A stretch of 64,000 nt of DNA from Pseudomonas nabeulensis (GCF_004682045.1 NZ_QUZT01000004.1:1-64000), one strand, 5' to 3'; positions 9,306-18,674 are shown, counted from the stretch's first letter. Notes: generated from the sequence alone by a model not told the origin. Numbers and translations are program-made.

Positions 9306-9974
9306 TTAAACCTTGCTTGAGAGACCAATAAGGTACCCATCTCTGAAGTAGAAAGTGCACCCCTCTATCGACGCACGCAGCTGCGGGTATTCTCCAGGCG
9401 GAAAACGCAACCAGCTGCCAGCTTCGTAGTGCCGTCCGGCTTCGACCAAACTTCCAGACAAGACCAGGACTTCAGCATGCTCAACGGCAGAATCAAATGT
9501 CAGAGTACCAGCAGATAAGCGAACCAGACAAACAGACTCGGATTCACAAACATGTAACTGACAGACCTCGCGGTCGCCTGCCTGTTGCCATGCCTCTGGT
9601 CGCCGAGTGTCGATCCGCACCTTGCGCTGCTCATCCGTGGGCATCTGCCAAAGCTTCACGAAAATGACCGCGCCGTCGGGGCTGGAAGGCGCATGACTGG
9701 AACCAGGAGGATTACGCAGATACCGGCCTGCGGGGTAGCTATCGTCATCGTCTGCAAACGTACCGGAAAGGACGAGGATTTCCTCTCCACCAAGGTGTTG
9801 ATGAGGGGCAAAACTGGAACCGGCTGAGTAGCGAACAATACTCGTTGCACGAGCTCTTTCGCCGCCGACTCGATCAAGCATGACTCGCTCAACGCCTGGC
9901 TGTGGCGATGCCACCCAGTTGTAGTCATGAGTAGCGACAGCAGCGCGCTGGGTGAAGTCTGCATTGATGAGCAC
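9306..9974 (-). CDS. Double-cupin protein (ChrR/anti-sigma-like cupin)
   Basis: A 222-aa protein with two cupin barrels. The first carries HQHLGGEEILVLSGTF, the metal-binding HxH...E signature; the second (HAEVLVLSGSLVEAG) keeps the fold with fewer ligands. This arrangement matches the ChrR-like cupins often seen beside AhpD-like and redox genes. I chose the GTG at 9974 because GGAG lies 7 nt upstream; the frame continues to 10109 without a better start. The AhpD-like gene ends only 67 bp upstream of this GTG on the same strand, suggesting one operon with it and the SDR. Role inferred as redox sensing or small-molecule binding. Confidence 0.75.
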   Translation of the reverse strand: MLINADFTQRAAVATHDYNWVASPQPGVERVMLDRVGGERARATSIVRYSAGSSFAPHQHLGGEEILVLSGTFADDDDSYPAGRYLRNPPGSSHAPSSPDGAVIFVKLWQMPTDEQRKVRIDTRRPEAWQQAGDREVCQLHVCESESVCLVRLSAGTLTFDSAVEHAEVLVLSGSLVEAGRHYEAGSWLRFPPGEYPQLRASIEGCTFYFRDGYLIGLSSKV

Positions 9975-10041
9975 GGCTGTTCTCCAGCGAATTGAATGCA
10001 GGTATTGGGCGACGGTGATCACCGTCGCCGCGTATCGATTC

Positions 10042-10419
10042 TCAAGCAGCAGGCAGTTGAGCGTGCGCTTCCAGGACTCTTGCCGAATACACCAATGCAG
10101 CGCCCGCATTGAGCGCGATGGCTACGTCTAGCGCCTCGGCAATCTCGCCCCGGGTTGCGCCATGTTCGACAGCCTTCTTGGTGTGGACGCTGATACAGCC
10201 ATCACAGCGGGTAGTCACCGCCACAGCCAAGGCGATCAACTCATGCGTCTTGGCATCCAGATGGCCAGTCTTGGCAGCTGCGCCGTCCATCGTCGTCAAA
10301 CCACGCACCACATCGGGGCTTTGTTTCGCGTATTCACCAACGCGGTCAAGAAGAGCGTCGCGATAGGCATTCCAGTCTTGCGTCGTTGCAGTGTCTCCAA
10401 GAAATTCAAGTGATAGCAA
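10042..10419 (-). CDS. Carboxymuconolactone decarboxylase family (AhpD-like) protein
   Basis: About 110-125 aa with the AhpD-type redox motif CDGCISVHTKKA (C-x2-C...H) and the typical HGATRGEIAEALDVAIALN. Members act as alkylhydroperoxidase-like or gamma-carboxymuconolactone decarboxylases; the CxxC makes the redox type likelier. The start is uncertain: a good GGAG Shine-Dalgarno precedes ACG ACG CAA GAC TGG, where relatives begin MT(Q)DWNAYRDAL, so the expected ATG seems to have become ACG. The alternative is the TTG at 10419. It sits between the SDR and cupin genes on the same strand. Confidence 0.8.
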   Translation of the reverse strand: MLSLEFLGDTATTQDWNAYRDALLDRVGEYAKQSPDVVRGLTTMDGAAAKTGHLDAKTHELIALAVAVTTRCDGCISVHTKKAVEHGATRGEIAEALDVAIALNAGAALVYSARVLEAHAQLPAA

Positions 10420-10458
10420 TCGAGCACGCCTGCCTCAGCAGGCATGCCCGGATTCAAG

Positions 10459-11232
10459 TTAGTTGCGACCGGCCATAACGCCGCCATCGACGTCCCAGAT
10501 AGCGCCGGTGACCCAACTGGCCTTGTCGGAGAGCAGGAAAGCAACTACTTCGGCCACCTCTTCAGGAGTACCTACTCGTCCGATTGGGTGGAAGCTGTTG
10601 AAGCCCTGCAGCGCGGAATGAACCTCAGCTTTAGGAATGAACCCTTCGTAGATTGGCGTCTGTACCACCGCGGGTGATACGGCATTAACGCGGATATGCT
10701 TGGATGCAAGCTCCATCGCCAGGTGCTGAGTCAGCGAATGCAAGCCAGCTTTAGCCATCGAATAGGCGGAAGACGGGGTGGCGGCGATTGCCTGCTTGCC
10801 CCACATGGAGCCGATATTGACGATGGCGCCGGGGTTCCCCTTGGCGACGAGGTTAGCAGCGACTTTTTGGGTGATGAAGAAGGAGGCTTTGTTCAGTTGC
10901 ATGTACTGATCGTAGTCAGCGTCCTGATGCTCTAGAAAAGGCCTAGGGAAGAATACGCCCGCCGCGTTGACCAGAAGATCCAGGTCAGCGTGGCACTGAT
11001 CAATTTCCTGCAACAGCGTCGCAAGGCCTGCTGGATCGCTCAGGTTTGCGGTGAGCGCGCTTACAGTCCCTATTGATGCCAGTTCTTGGCGAGCCTGCTC
11101 GGTTTTCTCTGCGCGACTGCCCACGATAACTACGTTACCGCCTTGCTGTAGTACGAGTCGGGCGGTTTCCAGCCCCATGCCACTGGTACCGCCAACGACT
11201 AACAATTTCTTTCCGATGAATTGATTGCTCAT
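10459..11232 (-). CDS. SDR-family oxidoreductase
   Basis: A 257-aa classical short-chain dehydrogenase: cofactor motif [15 protein letters not shown], the catalytic Ser in VNIGSMWG, the YSMAK Tyr-Lys pair, and C-terminal GAIWDVDGG. The Arg-free region after the Gly motif (IVGSRAEKT) suggests NADP(H), but this is tentative. It heads a probable three-gene unit (SDR, AhpD-like, cupin) divergent from a LysR regulator at 11419, with 186 bp between them for shared control. Substrate unknown. Confidence 0.9.
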   Translation of the reverse strand: MSNQFIGKKLLVVGGTSGMGLETARLVLQQGGNVVIVGSRAEKTEQARQELASIGTVSALTANLSDPAGLATLLQEIDQCHADLDLLVNAAGVFFPRPFLEHQDADYDQYMQLNKASFFITQKVAANLVAKGNPGAIVNIGSMWGKQAIAATPSSAYSMAKAGLHSLTQHLAMELASKHIRVNAVSPAVVQTPIYEGFIPKAEVHSALQGFNSFHPIGRVGTPEEVAEVVAFLLSDKASWVTGAIWDVDGGVMAGRN

Positions 11233-11418
11233 TTTAATAATCCAAAAAATTGAGTGAGGCCATGCAAAAAACCGAGAACCAGTTTCCAGCCTTTAAAACA
11301 TGAATTACAACCGTTCAGTCCACCATCTGCTGCTTAGGTATGAGTGAATTATTGTCCTCTACCGATAGCTGAACAAACGAGATAAAGTATCTGTACGATA
11401 AAGAAAAGGTTTTCCGTA

Positions 11419-12357
11419 ATGGCCGCGCCCGTTCATCTCAACGCACTGAGGGCCTTTGAAGCCAGTGCCCGGCATCAAAGCTTTTCTGCCGCTGCTGAGG
11501 AGTTAAACGTCACCCCCGCAGCCGTAGGGCAGTTAGTCCGTACTCTTGAGCAGTGGCTAGGTACGCCTCTGTTTCATCGAGGCACCAGCGGAAAGGCACG
11601 GTTGGTTGCTACGGAATCTGCTGAGCGTGCGCTTCCCGACATTCAGGCCGGATTCGAGCGGCTCACGTTAGGGATAGAGCGGATGAGAGAGAGCTCACCT
11701 AACGGGGTTCTAACTGTCACGGTCAGTCCCGCCTTTGCTGCTAAATGGTTGTTACCGCGAATCGAGCGCTTCCATGCCGCCTGGCCAGATACCGACGTTC
11801 GGCTTGATGCGCAGCTCAAAGCGGTAGATTTCCTGGCTCACAGAATAGATATCGGAGTGCGATATGGGGCCGGCCAATGGCCTGGCCTTATCGCAGAAAA
11901 ACTGATGGATGAGGACATCTTCCCTGTTTGCTCACCTCAGCTGAAAACCACGCCGGATTGTTTGAACACTCTGGCCGAACTGGCCAATGAAACGCTGATC
12001 CACGACCTATCGATGGACGGGAGCGCCGAGTTCACGACCTGGGATACTTGGCTTAGTATGGCGGCGATGAAAGATGTATCGACACGCCGGGGCATGAAGA
12101 TCAACAACAGTGCAGCGGTGCTTCAAGCGGCGATAGATGGGCAGGGTATCGCACTTGCTCGAAGCGTTATGGCCCGAGATGATCTGGCTGCTGGCCGACT
12201 GATTCGCTTGTTTCCAGGCATTCAGTTTGTCTCTCCATTGGCCTATTACGTTGTCTATCGCCCGGAATGTGCAAGCTTGCCGAGATTGAAAGCCTTTCGA
12301 GATTGGTTATTTGAGGAGGCTGATTCATCGCTTGGATCTCGCGATGGATTGACATAG
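11419..12357 (+). CDS. LysR-family transcriptional regulator (GcvA-like)
   Basis: A 312-aa regulator with the GcvA-type N-terminus LNALRAFEASARHQSFSAAA and EELNVTPAAVGQLVRTLEQW, then the substrate-binding domain starting GVLTVTVSPAFAAKWLLPR. It is transcribed away from the SDR/AhpD/cupin genes and is their likely regulator. Nothing is unusual in length. Confidence 0.9.
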   Translation: MAAPVHLNALRAFEASARHQSFSAAAEELNVTPAAVGQLVRTLEQWLGTPLFHRGTSGKARLVATESAERALPDIQAGFERLTLGIERMRESSPNGVLTVTVSPAFAAKWLLPRIERFHAAWPDTDVRLDAQLKAVDFLAHRIDIGVRYGAGQWPGLIAEKLMDEDIFPVCSPQLKTTPDCLNTLAELANETLIHDLSMDGSAEFTTWDTWLSMAAMKDVSTRRGMKINNSAAVLQAAIDGQGIALARSVMARDDLAAGRLIRLFPGIQFVSPLAYYVVYRPECASLPRLKAFRDWLFEEADSSLGSRDGLT

Positions 12358-12515
12358 TTCTATTAGGGGGAAGAGTGAAGCCAGCTACCGCAGCTTCGCT
12401 CATTTGTGACTGGCGTGGTTATGCCGGTCGATGGCGGCTACCTGACCACCGCTATCTGACCCTCACAGACGCGCCTGCATCGCCAGGCGCACTTGAGGTC
12501 TTCCGGCTGCCCAGC

Positions 12516-13103
12516 CTATGGCTCACTCGCTGGCGATACCGGTAAGGAGGCCGATATACGGGCGTGGCAAACCTCGAGTATTTCATCAGCAAGCGGCGAG
12601 TCATCCGGACACGCACGCGACAACATGATCGCGCCCACAGCATGAGCCAGGACGTCCATCATCCTCGCCCTCGTCTCGCCCGGCGCAGCGTCTTCGACGG
12701 CCGGATACTTTTCCACCAGCGTTTGCAGCATGCGCTCTATTCCATCGGCGAAGGCGTTCTTCAACTCATCCGGCTGACGCGCCGCATCTCCACACAGGGC
12801 CGACATGGTGCACCCGTCGGCACGCCCGTCGCGGTGTCTCCTCGACACGTAAATATCGACGAACGCCTGAATATCAAGCGCTTCGGTGCTGGCCAGCGAG
12901 CGGGAAAGACCGCTGACTGACGCCTCGGCCATCAAATCGGCCTTTGAGCCAAAATGTTTGTAGAAGCCGCCATGGGTGAATCCAGCAGCCCCCATTAGAT
13001 CCACCAAACCTACGCCGTCAAACCCTCGTTCACGAAACAACGCAGAGGCCGTCTCGACGATGTGCTCGCGATTTGCCTGCGCCTGGGCTTTGGTCACTCT
13101 CAC
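12516..13103 (-). CDS. TetR-family transcriptional regulator
   Basis: A 195-aa TetR repressor with N-terminal HTH (REHIVETASALFRERGFDGV, then GAAGFTHGGFYKHFGSKADL) and a C-terminal ligand domain of the AcrR/TetR_C type found beside old yellow enzymes. I chose GTG 13103, which has GAGG 8 nt upstream; the frame extends to a TTG at 13127. It is divergent from the alkene reductase at 13252, and an imperfect palindrome lies between them. Such regulators usually respond to electrophiles and control the adjacent reductase. Confidence 0.88.
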   Translation of the reverse strand: MRVTKAQAQANREHIVETASALFRERGFDGVGLVDLMGAAGFTHGGFYKHFGSKADLMAEASVSGLSRSLASTEALDIQAFVDIYVSRRHRDGRADGCTMSALCGDAARQPDELKNAFADGIERMLQTLVEKYPAVEDAAPGETRARMMDVLAHAVGAIMLSRACPDDSPLADEILEVCHARISASLPVSPASEP

Positions 13104-13155
13104 CTGCAATACCTCGGTTCTGCTCAAAAATCATGCGTCCATAGTACATAGATGT

Positions 13156-13195
13156 TGGTCGCAATCAAAATTATTGACAGCTTAGATTGTGATCA
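13156..13195. promoter_or_regulatory. Candidate TetR operator in the regulator/alkene-reductase intergenic region
   Basis: Inverted repeat TGGTCGCAATC (13156-13166) and GATTGTGATCA (13185-13195), 11-bp arms with two mismatches, separated by 18 bp. A TTGACA hexamer at 13174-13179 lies between the arms and could be the -35 of the plus-strand operon; no strong -10 is seen. Assignment to the divergent TetR protein is inferred from position. Confidence 0.45.
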
Positions 13196-13251
13196 CCATC
13201 ATAAAGACACGCCAAATTCATCTTCAGTCCTAGCCAAAGAAGACACATCAC

Positions 13252-14352
13252 ATGACCGATCAGAATCTGTTTACTGCCTTTACCTTGGGTTCACTCACAC
13301 TCGCCAACCGCATCGTGCTGGCGCCGCTGACGCGCAACCGCGCAGGCACTGGCCTGGTGCCCAGCCAGTTCGCAGCCACTTACTACAGCCAGCGCGCTTC
13401 GGCTGGACTGCTGATCACCGAAGCCACACAGATCTCGGCACAGGCCCAGGGCTACCAAGACACACCCGGTCTTTACACCCAGGCGCAGATCGACGGTTGG
13501 CGCCTGGTCACCGATGCGGTGCACGCCAAGGGCGGCAAGATTTTTGCGCAACTGTGGCACGTTGGCCGGGTCTCCCATGTGGACCTGCAACCGGGCGGTG
13601 CAGCGCCCGTAGCGCCGTCGGCCATCCGTGCCCAGACCAAGACCTTCGTCAATAACGGCTTTGCCGACGTGTCCGAGCCACGCGCGCTCGAACTCGACGA
13701 ACTTCCAGGCATCGTCAACGACTTCCGCCAAGCAGCGGCAAACGCCATTGCGGCAGGCTTCGACGGCGTGGAAATTCACGGTGCAAACGGCTATTTGCTC
13801 GATCAGTTCATCAAGGACAACGCCAACCAGCGTACCGATGCCTACGGCGGCTCGATCGAAAACCGTGCGCGTCTGCTGCTGGAAGTGACGGCCGCAGTGG
13901 TCGCCGAGATTGGCGCGGACCGCACCGGCATTCGCCTGTCGCCGGTCTCGCCCGCCAATGGTGTGTCGAGCAGTGAGCCCCAGGCTCAGTTTGATTACAT
14001 CGTAGACCAACTCAATGCGCTCGACATTGTTTACCTGCACGTCGTCGAAGGCGCGACCGGTGGGCCACGCGATGTGGCGCCCTTTGATTTCGACGCCTTG
14101 CGCCAACGCTTCAAGAACACCTACATCGCCAACAATGGCTATGACCAGGACTTGGCCACCTCGAGCCTTGCGCAGGACAAGGCTGACCTCATCGCCTTTG
14201 GCCGCCCGTTTATCGGCAACCCGGATCTGGTGGAGCGCCTCAAGGCCGGTGCGCCGCTGTCTGCCTTTGATCCCGCCACCCTCTACGGCGGCGGTGCGGC
14301 GGGCTACATCGACTACCCGACGCTGGCTGAATCAAGCGCTACAGCCCACTAG
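13252..14352 (+). CDS. Alkene reductase, old yellow enzyme family (NemA-like)
   Basis: A 366-aa FMN-dependent, NADPH-using ene-reductase that reduces activated C=C bonds of enones, maleimides and nitro compounds. Motifs: N-terminal LTLANRIVLAPLTRNRAGTG, ITEATQIS, the substrate-binding HGANGYLLDQFIKDNANQ (His/Asn pair) and RTDAYGGSIENRARLLLEV, plus the phosphate loop IAFGRPFIGNPDLV. First gene of a plus-strand set with an SDR and an MDR oxidoreductase, divergent from TetR, which is the standard layout for electrophile-inducible nem-type operons. Confidence 0.93.
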   Translation: MTDQNLFTAFTLGSLTLANRIVLAPLTRNRAGTGLVPSQFAATYYSQRASAGLLITEATQISAQAQGYQDTPGLYTQAQIDGWRLVTDAVHAKGGKIFAQLWHVGRVSHVDLQPGGAAPVAPSAIRAQTKTFVNNGFADVSEPRALELDELPGIVNDFRQAAANAIAAGFDGVEIHGANGYLLDQFIKDNANQRTDAYGGSIENRARLLLEVTAAVVAEIGADRTGIRLSPVSPANGVSSSEPQAQFDYIVDQLNALDIVYLHVVEGATGGPRDVAPFDFDALRQRFKNTYIANNGYDQDLATSSLAQDKADLIAFGRPFIGNPDLVERLKAGAPLSAFDPATLYGGGAAGYIDYPTLAESSATAH

Positions 14353-14424
14353 GCACTGATTGATCGAGCCTGGTTTTATTCGCGTATCAATCCTAATTCA
14401 TGTTCCTGAAAAAGAGCTGACACC

Positions 14425-15213
14425 ATGACTAATCGCCCTACCGTTCTAATCACTGGTGCTTCCACCGGCATCGGCGCGGTTTACGCCGAGCGTTTCGCCC
14501 AACGCGGGCATAATCTGGTACTCGTCGCCCGTGACCTCTCGCGCCTGGAAGCCCTTGCCGCAACATTGCGTGACCAGCACAGCGTCGCCATTGATGTGCT
14601 GCAGGCCGACTTGACTCAACTCAGCGACCTGCAGACCGTCGAAGCACGCCTGCGGGATGACGCTAGCATCGGTATCCTGATCAACAACGCTGGCGCCGCA
14701 CAGTCCGGCACCTTTATCGAGCAAAGCACCGACAGCGTTGCGCAACTGGTGGCCCTCAACACCACGGCGCTGGTGCGGCTCGCCAGCGCCATCGCACCAC
14801 GCCTGGCCCAAGCAGGTGAAGGCGCGATCATCAACATCAGCTCGGTGGTGGGCCTGGCGCCTGAATTCGGCATGTCGGTCTACGGTGCAACCAAGGCGTT
14901 CGTCCTGTTCCTTTCCCAAGGCCTGAGCCTGGAGCTGACGCCCAAAGGGGTTTATGTACAAGCCGTACTGCCGGCCGCCACTCGCACAGAAATCTGGGAT
15001 CGCGCCGGTATCGACATCAACACCTTAAGCGAAATCATGGAAGTGAGTGATCTGGTCGATGCCGCACTGGTCGGCTTCGACCGCCGCGAACCTGTGACCA
15101 TTCCTCCGCTTCAGGAAGACGAGCGCTGGGATGCCCTGCAAGCGGCGCGTCAGGGCCTACTCTCACAGATCAAGCAGTCCGCTGTTGCACCGCGTTACCT
15201 CGCCCACTCGTGA
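14425..15213 (+). CDS. SDR-family oxidoreductase
   Basis: A 262-aa short-chain dehydrogenase of the DltE/YdfG-like classical type: TGASTGIGAVYAERFA, LINNAG, ISSVVG and YGATKAF (Tyr and Lys). It lies 72 bp after the alkene reductase on the same strand. The Arg/Ser pattern after the cofactor loop (VARDLSRLEAL) suggests NADPH. Probably reduces carbonyls formed or used together with the ene-reductase; that is inference. Confidence 0.88.
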   Translation: MTNRPTVLITGASTGIGAVYAERFAQRGHNLVLVARDLSRLEALAATLRDQHSVAIDVLQADLTQLSDLQTVEARLRDDASIGILINNAGAAQSGTFIEQSTDSVAQLVALNTTALVRLASAIAPRLAQAGEGAIINISSVVGLAPEFGMSVYGATKAFVLFLSQGLSLELTPKGVYVQAVLPAATRTEIWDRAGIDINTLSEIMEVSDLVDAALVGFDRREPVTIPPLQEDERWDALQAARQGLLSQIKQSAVAPRYLAHS

Positions 15214-15319
15214 TCACTTTGTAATCGACACCGGCCCGCCGGATGCAGGACCACCGGCCACTGCACCCGGCACGCGCTCGTCAGCCCTCCCGGAACACGC
15301 CCACTTACTGGATCACACG

Positions 15320-16318
15320 ATGAAAGCTTTTTTAATTGACCGTTATGGCAAGAACGCCGGGCATATCGGCGAAATTGCCGAGCCATCGATGGGCGTCCAT
15401 GACGTCCTGATTCAACTGCATGCCAGCAGCGTGAACATGCTGGATTCAAAGATCCGGGCAGGCGAATTTAAACTGCTGCTTCCGTATTCTTTTCCACTCA
15501 CACTCGGCAATGACCTGGCCGGGGTTGTGGTCCGGATCGGTTCGGCGGTCAAACGCTTCAAGCTGGGCGATGAAGTGTATGCACGCCCGCCCGAAGACCG
15601 GATCGGCACGTTCGCCGAAATGATTGCGGTGAACGAAAACGCGCTCGCCTTGAAACCAGCCAATCTCAGCATGGCTGAAGCCGCATCCCTGCCCTTGGTC
15701 GCCCTCACCGCCTGGCAGGTGTTGGTGGAAACCGCACAGTTGAAGAAGGGCCAGAGAGTCCTGATTCACGCGGGCGCCGGGGGAGTAGGCACCGTGGCCA
15801 TCCAGCTCGCCAAACACCTCGGGGCCTTTGTCGCCACCACTACCAGCAGCGCGAATGTGGCGTGGGTGAAAGCCCTTGGGGCGGATGTAGTCATCGACTA
15901 CAACCAGCAGGTTTTCGACGACGTCCTGCGTGACTACGACGTGGTACTAAACAGTTTGGGCGCGGACGTTTTAGCCAAGTCGCTCAAGGTACTTAAGCCC
16001 GGCGGTCAGCTCATTTCCATTTCAGGGCCACCCACCCCGCAGTTCGCACAAGAGCGAGGGGCGCCATGGATAATCAGGCAAGTCATGCAACTGTTGAGCC
16101 TCAGCATTCGACGTAAGGCACGCAAGCTGGGCATCCGCTATGCGTTCGTGTTCATGCGGGCAAATGGAACGCAACTACAGAAAATCACCCAGCTCGTCGA
16201 GTCCGGCGTTGTGCGGCCAGTCATTGACCGCACTTACCCTCTTGAGTCAACGGCAGAGGCTCTGCGCTACATAGAACAGGGCCGCTCGAAAGGCAAAGTG
16301 GTCATCCAGATAGCGTAG
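15320..16318 (+). CDS. Zinc-independent MDR oxidoreductase (quinone-oxidoreductase-like)
   Basis: A 332-aa NADP(H)-dependent MDR protein: GroES-like half with LTLGNDLAGVVVRIGSAV, then ALTAWQVLVE and the cofactor loop HAGAGGVGTVAIQLAKHLG, and KGKVVIQI at the C-terminus. It lacks catalytic zinc ligands. I chose ATG 15320 (MKAFLIDRYGKNAG); the open frame runs back to 15131 inside the SDR gene, but without family character. Third gene of the alkene-reductase operon. Confidence 0.88.
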   Translation: MKAFLIDRYGKNAGHIGEIAEPSMGVHDVLIQLHASSVNMLDSKIRAGEFKLLLPYSFPLTLGNDLAGVVVRIGSAVKRFKLGDEVYARPPEDRIGTFAEMIAVNENALALKPANLSMAEAASLPLVALTAWQVLVETAQLKKGQRVLIHAGAGGVGTVAIQLAKHLGAFVATTTSSANVAWVKALGADVVIDYNQQVFDDVLRDYDVVLNSLGADVLAKSLKVLKPGGQLISISGPPTPQFAQERGAPWIIRQVMQLLSLSIRRKARKLGIRYAFVFMRANGTQLQKITQLVESGVVRPVIDRTYPLESTAEALRYIEQGRSKGKVVIQIA

Positions 16319-16695
16319 AGGCTCCCTCCTACCAGAAACATGAACAACACAGCAGCGCGCAAAAGGCTGAAAAGATGGAACCGGATAATGATAACTGCAA
16401 CATCATTGAATACGCTGAATCAATCGCAGGCGAAACACCCGATGCAGAACACATCAGTGAACATCAGGCTCAAGAGTCAAAACTTGAAGAAGCGACAGCT
16501 ATACAGCCGTCAACCAATAACACAACTCAGCCTGTAATAGTCTGGCGTGGCTTGATGTTGCAACAGTAAAACTGCGAAGTCGCACCGCGGTATCAACGCC
16601 AATGCCACGGAGGCTTCGCAAATAACGCCAGCGCTCATGCCAGCAGCACCAAGCTGCACTCCTGCTTTGGGGCTGCAACGCCAGGTACACCGCTG
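16319..16695. other. Intergenic stretch between convergent units, no supported gene
   Basis: 377 bp between the MDR gene (plus) and the AcuI-like pseudogene (minus). Two overlapping plus-strand frames of about 65 codons (16340-16537 and 16375-16569) exist but have no recognisable family and unfavourable composition. No strong terminator hairpin was seen. Confidence 0.4.
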
Positions 16696-17681
16696 TCAGG
16701 CGCTTACATCGACTAGAGTACGCCCCCGGACTTTACCCTCAAGCACCCGATCGGCAATGGCAGGAACCTCGGCCAAACCTATCACTGTAGTCGTGCTTGC
16801 CAGTTTTTCCAGATCCAGATCTGCAGCCAGGCGCGACCAGGCCTGCAAACGCACCGGCTGCGGCGCCTGCACCGAGTCTATGCCCGCCAACGTCACGTTG
16901 CGCAGGATGAACGGCAGCACCGATCCGGGCAGGTCGGCGCCCTGGGCCAAACCGAAGGCCGTAACGACGCCACGATACCGAGTCTGTGCCAGGGCGTTAA
17001 CCAGGGTGTGGCTGCCTACCGAGTCGACGACGCCAGCCCAACGCTCCTTGCCGATCGGCGCGCCCGGTTCAGATAGAGTCCGGCGATAGATGATCTCGGC
17101 CGCGCCCAGCGTGCGCAAATAGTCGGACTCTAAGGCGCCCGGTTGAAGCAATCACCCGGAAGCCAAGGCTTGATAGCAAAGTGATCGCTACGGAGCCCGC
17201 GCCGCCATTGGCACCGGTCACAAGAACGTCGCCGCTCTCAGGCGTCAAGCCACCCTGTTCAAGCGCCAGCACAGCCAGCATTGCTGGTGTAACCCGCAGT
17301 GCCTATCGCCATCGCCTCTTTGGTCGAAAACATTTGCGGGACCTTAATCAGCCAGTCACCGCTGACACGCGCCTTTTGCGCGAAGCCACCGTGCCAGGTC
17401 TGACTTAACCCCCAACCGTTGGCCAACACACGGTCGCCAGCGACGATGCCGGGATAGGTGGAAGACTCGACGATGCCCGCGAAATCAATGCCTGGAATCA
17501 AAGGGAACTGGCGGATGATCGGAGACCGGCCACTGACCGCCATTGCATCTTTGTAGTTTACGTTGGAGTACTCGATCCTCACGGTGACATCACCGGGCAT
17601 GAGATCCTGATCGTTGAGGTTGACCAGGTTGGTCGAAATCAACTCGCCCGTCTTGCTGGTTAGCAGTGCTTTGAAGGTCAT
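16696..17681 (-). pseudogene. AcuI/YhdH-type acrylyl-CoA/quinone oxidoreductase, broken by two frameshifts
   Basis: Three consecutive minus-strand frames make up one MDR protein of about 328 residues. 17681 to about 17280 gives the GroES-like half (FPLIPGIDFAGIVESS ... AMAIGTAGYT). About 17281 to 17140 gives the Rossmann loop (LALEQGGLTPESGDVLVTGA, NGGAGSVA). About 17150 to 16696 gives the C-terminal part (DYLRTLGAAEIIYRR ... RGRTLVDVSA). Reading must shift near 17280, after GTAGYT, and again near 17130-17150, after FRVIASTGR. AcuI reduces acrylyl-CoA; as written the gene cannot make the whole enzyme. Alternatives are sequencing errors, but two independent breaks favour real decay. Confidence 0.85.
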
Positions 17682-17774
17682 GATGTTCTCCTGTTCAAGA
17701 GGATGTCGCGATGCAGACCAAAGTAATGGCCAATATCAATACAGACGCTGATAGCTCAAAACTGGCGCTGCAGC

Positions 17775-18674
17775 CTATGGCCAATCCTGTAACGGATGTT
17801 GTGCAATAAACGTATCCAGACGCTTTGCGACCTCGTCCGGCGCAGAATCGGGAAAGAAATGACCGCCTGGAATGGCCTCGCTGGCCAAGGTCGTAAAACG
17901 CTCCGACCAGGTAGCAGGAATGTCGTAGTGTCGAGCCATTGCGCCTGACGCGCCGTAGAGAATCTGCGCGGGAACCGCAATACGTCGTCCTTGATCAATC
18001 GAGTCGTCCGCAAAATCGACCGCCAGTGCAGCGCGGTAGTCGTTGCAATAGCCAGCGATGGTCGCCGGGTCTCTCCATGATTCCCGGTACGCCAACAGTT
18101 GCTCAGCATTGAAGTCCTCAGGCCCGGCCGCCCCCCATCCGAAAAGACAACTCTCGAAGAAAAAATCAGGATCAGCCTCGATCATTCGCTCGGGAAAAGG
18201 CGCAGGCTGGGACAAGAAGAACCAGTGCCAGTAGCTGTGCGCGACTTCCTTGCGCAGATCGGTCAGCAGCACCGTCGTTGGCACGATGTCCATCAGCGCT
18301 ACGCTTGCGACCGAATCGGGGTGGTCGAGCGCCAAGCGATGCGCGACCCGCGCGCCACGGTCGTGACCAACAAGGTGGAACCTGGTATGCCCTAGCGCAC
18401 GCATAAGCGCCAATTGGTCCAACGCCATTGCCCGGAACCCGTAGTTCGCCAGGCTTGACAGAGCCGTGGGCTTGCTCGACGCACCATATCCGCGCAAATC
18501 CGCGCAAACGACCCGATGGCCTTGCGCGACCAGCGCTGGCGCAATTTTCGCCCAAACGGCCATGGTTTGCGGGAAGCCGTGCAGCATCAGTACAGGTTCG
18601 CCTTCACCTGCAACGACACAGGCAATTTCAACTTCACCTACGTTGATCTGATGCCGTTTGAACCCTTCAAACAT
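17775..18674 (-). CDS. Haloacetate (fluoroacetate) dehalogenase, alpha/beta hydrolase fold
   Basis: A 299-aa alpha/beta hydrolase that fits fluoroacetate dehalogenase: HGFPQ with Phe34, nucleophile Asp105 followed by Arg106 and Arg109 in GHDRGARVAHR, acid Asp129, halide-pocket His150-Trp151 in YWHWFFL, Trp180, Tyr213 and base His272 in GGHFFP. These residues match the set known for characterised haloacetate dehalogenases, in both identity and spacing. It hydrolyses halo-acids to hydroxy-acids in the cytoplasm; an epoxide hydrolase is the main alternative, but the Asp-Arg-x2-Arg clamp argues against that. It is divergent from an HxlR regulator with tandem palindromes between them. Confidence 0.85.
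   Translation of the reverse strand: MFEGFKRHQINVGEVEIACVVAGEGEPVLMLHGFPQTMAVWAKIAPALVAQGHRVVCADLRGYGASSKPTALSSLANYGFRAMALDQLALMRALGHTRFHLVGHDRGARVAHRLALDHPDSVASVALMDIVPTTVLLTDLRKEVAHSYWHWFFLSQPAPFPERMIEADPDFFFESCLFGWGAAGPEDFNAEQLLAYRESWRDPATIAGYCNDYRAALAVDFADDSIDQGRRIAVPAQILYGASGAMARHYDIPATWSERFTTLASEAIPGGHFFPDSAPDEVAKRLDTFIAQHPLQDWP

Noticed and set aside
16340..16569. Two overlapping small plus-strand frames after the MDR gene
   Set aside because: No homology recognised and no clear start signal.
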